64,000 nt of DNA, from contig NZ_RQEP01000005.1 of assembly GCF_004770055.1 (NCBI RefSeq), positions 558,001 to 622,000 on the forward strand, written 5' to 3'. Positions within the stretch are counted from its first letter, which is position 1. Each line of letters starts with the position of its first letter. Positions 62,411 to 64,000 of this stretch are shown here, one piece after another. The position numbers and the translations under genes were made by a program. Under the pieces are notes generated by a model. The model worked only from the letters and a program-made list of their open reading frames with translations. It had not been told where the DNA came from and searched no databases. This stretch comes from Leptospira semungkisensis. Its GTDB lineage: Bacteria; Spirochaetota; Leptospiria; Leptospirales; Leptospiraceae.

Positions 62411-63145
62411 TTAAGGAAAAGAGATTTCGCAGTTTCCCTTACCCGCTGTAACGAACATCTGAACGGTATAATAACTCGGGAAAGTAATCGTAGGTTGGTA
62501 GATCCAAGTGGCTGTATTGTTGGGATCTCCCACATCCGTCCTTCCACAAGACTTGGAAAACTTGGAATACACCAGATAGGTATCACAACCTAATTTAACA
62601 TTCGTGGCTCCCTCAGTATTCAAATCGATCCTGAGAGCGACTGTTCCAGTCTGACCCGTAATTGCGAATGTCTTTGAGTTCGGATAAGTAACCCCGATCT
62701 CATCTCCGTACTGGTTATTAAACGACTTATAACAATCTATATAGAAGGGAGTGCCGTAGCAGTTCATTGCACTGCTGCTGTTATTCTTATCGCAGACGAT
62801 AGGACCGGAACCGGATTTAGAAAGGAATAAGGTCCCTGAGGATGCTCCCGACGGAACTACAGTCGTGATCTCGGTCGAGGTCGCAGTCAATACAGTTCCG
62901 GATACTCCATTGAATGTGATCGTATTATTGCTCGCAGTTGCTGAGAAAAGCCTTCCGTTTATAGTTATGGATGTGCCTGGACTCGTGCCAATGGGAGGCG
63001 CTCCGGAAGGAGGATCGATCGAGGTGATGACTGGATCCCCAATCCCCAACTCGCTAGCCAAATCCGTGCTTTTGCTATTCGAACAATAGACCCCAAGTAT
63101 GGAAATGAGCAGGATGAAAATAAGAGCTCGCATCAAAGACCGCAT
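62411..63145 (-). CDS. IPT/TIG-domain lipoprotein
   Basis: 244 residues. The signal peptide ends LGVYC, a spirochaete lipobox. An IPT/TIG Ig-like domain spans about residues 38-115 (PVITSIDPPSGAPPIGTSPG, TITFNGVSG, TTVVPSGASSGTLFLS). A second unrecognised Cys-containing domain follows (CDKNNSSS, CYGTPFYIDCY, LGCDTYLVYSKFSKSCG, GNCEISFP), with an even number of Cys suited to disulphides. Surface-exposed or periplasmic; role unknown. Confidence 0.85.
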   Translation of the reverse strand: MRSLMRALIFILLISILGVYCSNSKSTDLASELGIGDPVITSIDPPSGAPPIGTSPGTSITINGRLFSATASNNTITFNGVSGTVLTATSTEITTVVPSGASSGTLFLSKSGSGPIVCDKNNSSSAMNCYGTPFYIDCYKSFNNQYGDEIGVTYPNSKTFAITGQTGTVALRIDLNTEGATNVKLGCDTYLVYSKFSKSCGRTDVGDPNNTATWIYQPTITFPSYYTVQMFVTAGKGNCEISFP

Positions 63146-63270
63146 TTTTACTTAACCTAGAACCGCTCGAGCCGACCGGTTTTGCTTGCCGATTTAGAAA
63201 AACCAGACAATCTACCCAATTATCGGAAGAAATACTTCGTCCGGGAATAAGATTTTTCCAGCAGGCAAAT

Positions 63271-64000
63271 ATGAGCGAAACCGTTCTTTATTCGATCGAA
63301 GATTATACATGTATTATTACCTTAAATCGACCCGAAAAACGAAATGCAATCTCCAGGCAATTGCTCCGAGAACTTATGTCTTGTATTGAAAAGGCAAACA
63401 AAGACCCGAAAATACGTGCACTGGTTTTATCAGGAGAAGGTTCCGTTTTCTGCGCGGGAGCCGATTTGAAGGAAAGAGCGGACATGTCCGAGAAAGAAGT
63501 ACATCGTTTCTTGGATGAGGTAGGTGTCTGTTTTCAGGCACTGGAAAATCTCCCTTTTCCAACCATCGCAGCCTTGGATGGAGACGCGTATGGTGGCGGG
63601 TTAGAAATGGCACTCTGTTGCGATTTCATTTTGATGAGCCACGAAGCCAAAGTGGGACTCACTGAAACCGGTTTAGGAATTATTCCAGGTGCGGGAGGAA
63701 CTCAAAGACTTCCGAGAAGAATCGGAAGAACTAAAGCTTTAGAACTGATCCTCACTGCCTCGGTGATCAATGCAGAGACTGCGTTAGAGATCCAACTTGC
63801 AAATTCAGTTTGGCATGATTCTGCCTTCACTGCAGGAAAGAAGCTTGCACTGCTACTTTCTGAAAAGGCTCCCATTTCTTTGAAGCTGGCCAAGTTAGCA
63901 ATCAACGAAGGAGAAGGTAAAGATATCAAGACAGCCTTAAAGATAGAAAGAAAACATTATAATAAGACCTTGCAAACCGAGGACAGGATCGAGGCCTTAA
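63271..64000 (+). CDS. enoyl-CoA hydratase/isomerase family protein (3' end beyond window)
   Basis: 243 codons visible, open at the window edge. TLNRPEKRNAISRQLLREL, the oxyanion block SVFCAGADLKERADMS, ALDGDAYGGGLEMALCCDF and LTETGLGIIPGAGGTQRLPRRIG are crotonase signatures. Both hydratase Glu positions appear to be present (GGLEMAL and TETGLG), so a true enoyl-CoA hydratase is likely. The start at 63271 fits the family N-terminus; only GCAGGCA is seen upstream as a weak ribosome site. Pathway not shown by neighbours. Confidence 0.9.
   Translation, partial: MSETVLYSIEDYTCIITLNRPEKRNAISRQLLRELMSCIEKANKDPKIRALVLSGEGSVFCAGADLKERADMSEKEVHRFLDEVGVCFQALENLPFPTIAALDGDAYGGGLEMALCCDFILMSHEAKVGLTETGLGIIPGAGGTQRLPRRIGRTKALELILTASVINAETALEIQLANSVWHDSAFTAGKKLALLLSEKAPISLKLAKLAINEGEGKDIKTALKIERKHYNKTLQTEDRIEAL

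Overview
This 64 kb window reads as chromosomal DNA of a spirochaete, most likely Leptospira, of moderate GC content. A member of the intermediate or saprophytic lineages fits better than the very AT-rich pathogens, but that is an inference from base composition by eye. Supporting signs are the flgN-flgK-flgL-fliW-csrA cluster, lax spirochaete lipoboxes (LTNC, ITTSC, LGVYC), a TRL-like lipoprotein, several chemoreceptors, a multi-PAS histidine kinase, and dense coding on both strands with many 4-base ATGA overlaps. I saw no insertion sequences, prophage, integrase, CRISPR array or rRNA. It looks like core genome rather than an island.

Layout. 0-5 kb: a TetR regulator with a compound dyad operator facing an ABA4-like/membrane protein operon; a PhzF enzyme facing an F420-reductase-like protein; a TRL lipoprotein operon ending in a DUF423 protein. 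5-14.5 kb: ornithine aminotransferase, a zinc-ribbon protein, a CPA2 antiporter with DUF1289 protein, a glycosyltransferase, folE, a DUF374 acyltransferase, and acs overlapping a BtuF-like protein. 14.5-27 kb: two tandem HAMP-less chemoreceptors, mtnP, an alpha/beta hydrolase coupled to a PhoD-like phosphatase, a third chemoreceptor, and a six-PAS/GAF histidine kinase. 27-33.6 kb: DUF2339 and M48 protease genes, a structured 500-base gap with a small ORF and a strong terminator, an outer-membrane-like protein and a SHOCT lipoprotein. 33.5-38.1 kb: the flagellar hook-filament junction operon, running leftward.

38.5-52.4 kb: epoxide-hydrolase-like protein, M23 peptidase, citrate synthase divergent from a helix-turn-helix/citrate-synthase fusion, two membrane proteins whose 5' ends overlap, hpt-sixA, pyrD, an ABC-2 exporter, a patatin and a TrmA/RlmD-type methyltransferase. 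52.4-64 kb: two tRNA-Ser and one tRNA-Arg around a membrane protein pair, a BFD-like protein and WbuC cupin, plsC, dapF, a methyltransferase, a HAD phosphatase, an FAD oxidoreductase with a His-containing membrane partner, a VOC protein, an IPT/TIG lipoprotein and the start of an enoyl-CoA hydratase.

The most interesting arrangement is 40.7-43.1 kb. A citrate synthase and a DNA-binding-domain/citrate-synthase fusion are divergently transcribed across a 72-base spacer full of TTGA/TCAA dyads that overlap both candidate promoters. This suggests a regulator that senses citrate-synthase substrates or products. The second candidate is the translationally linked FAD oxidoreductase/polytopic His-containing membrane protein pair at 58.8-61.6 kb.
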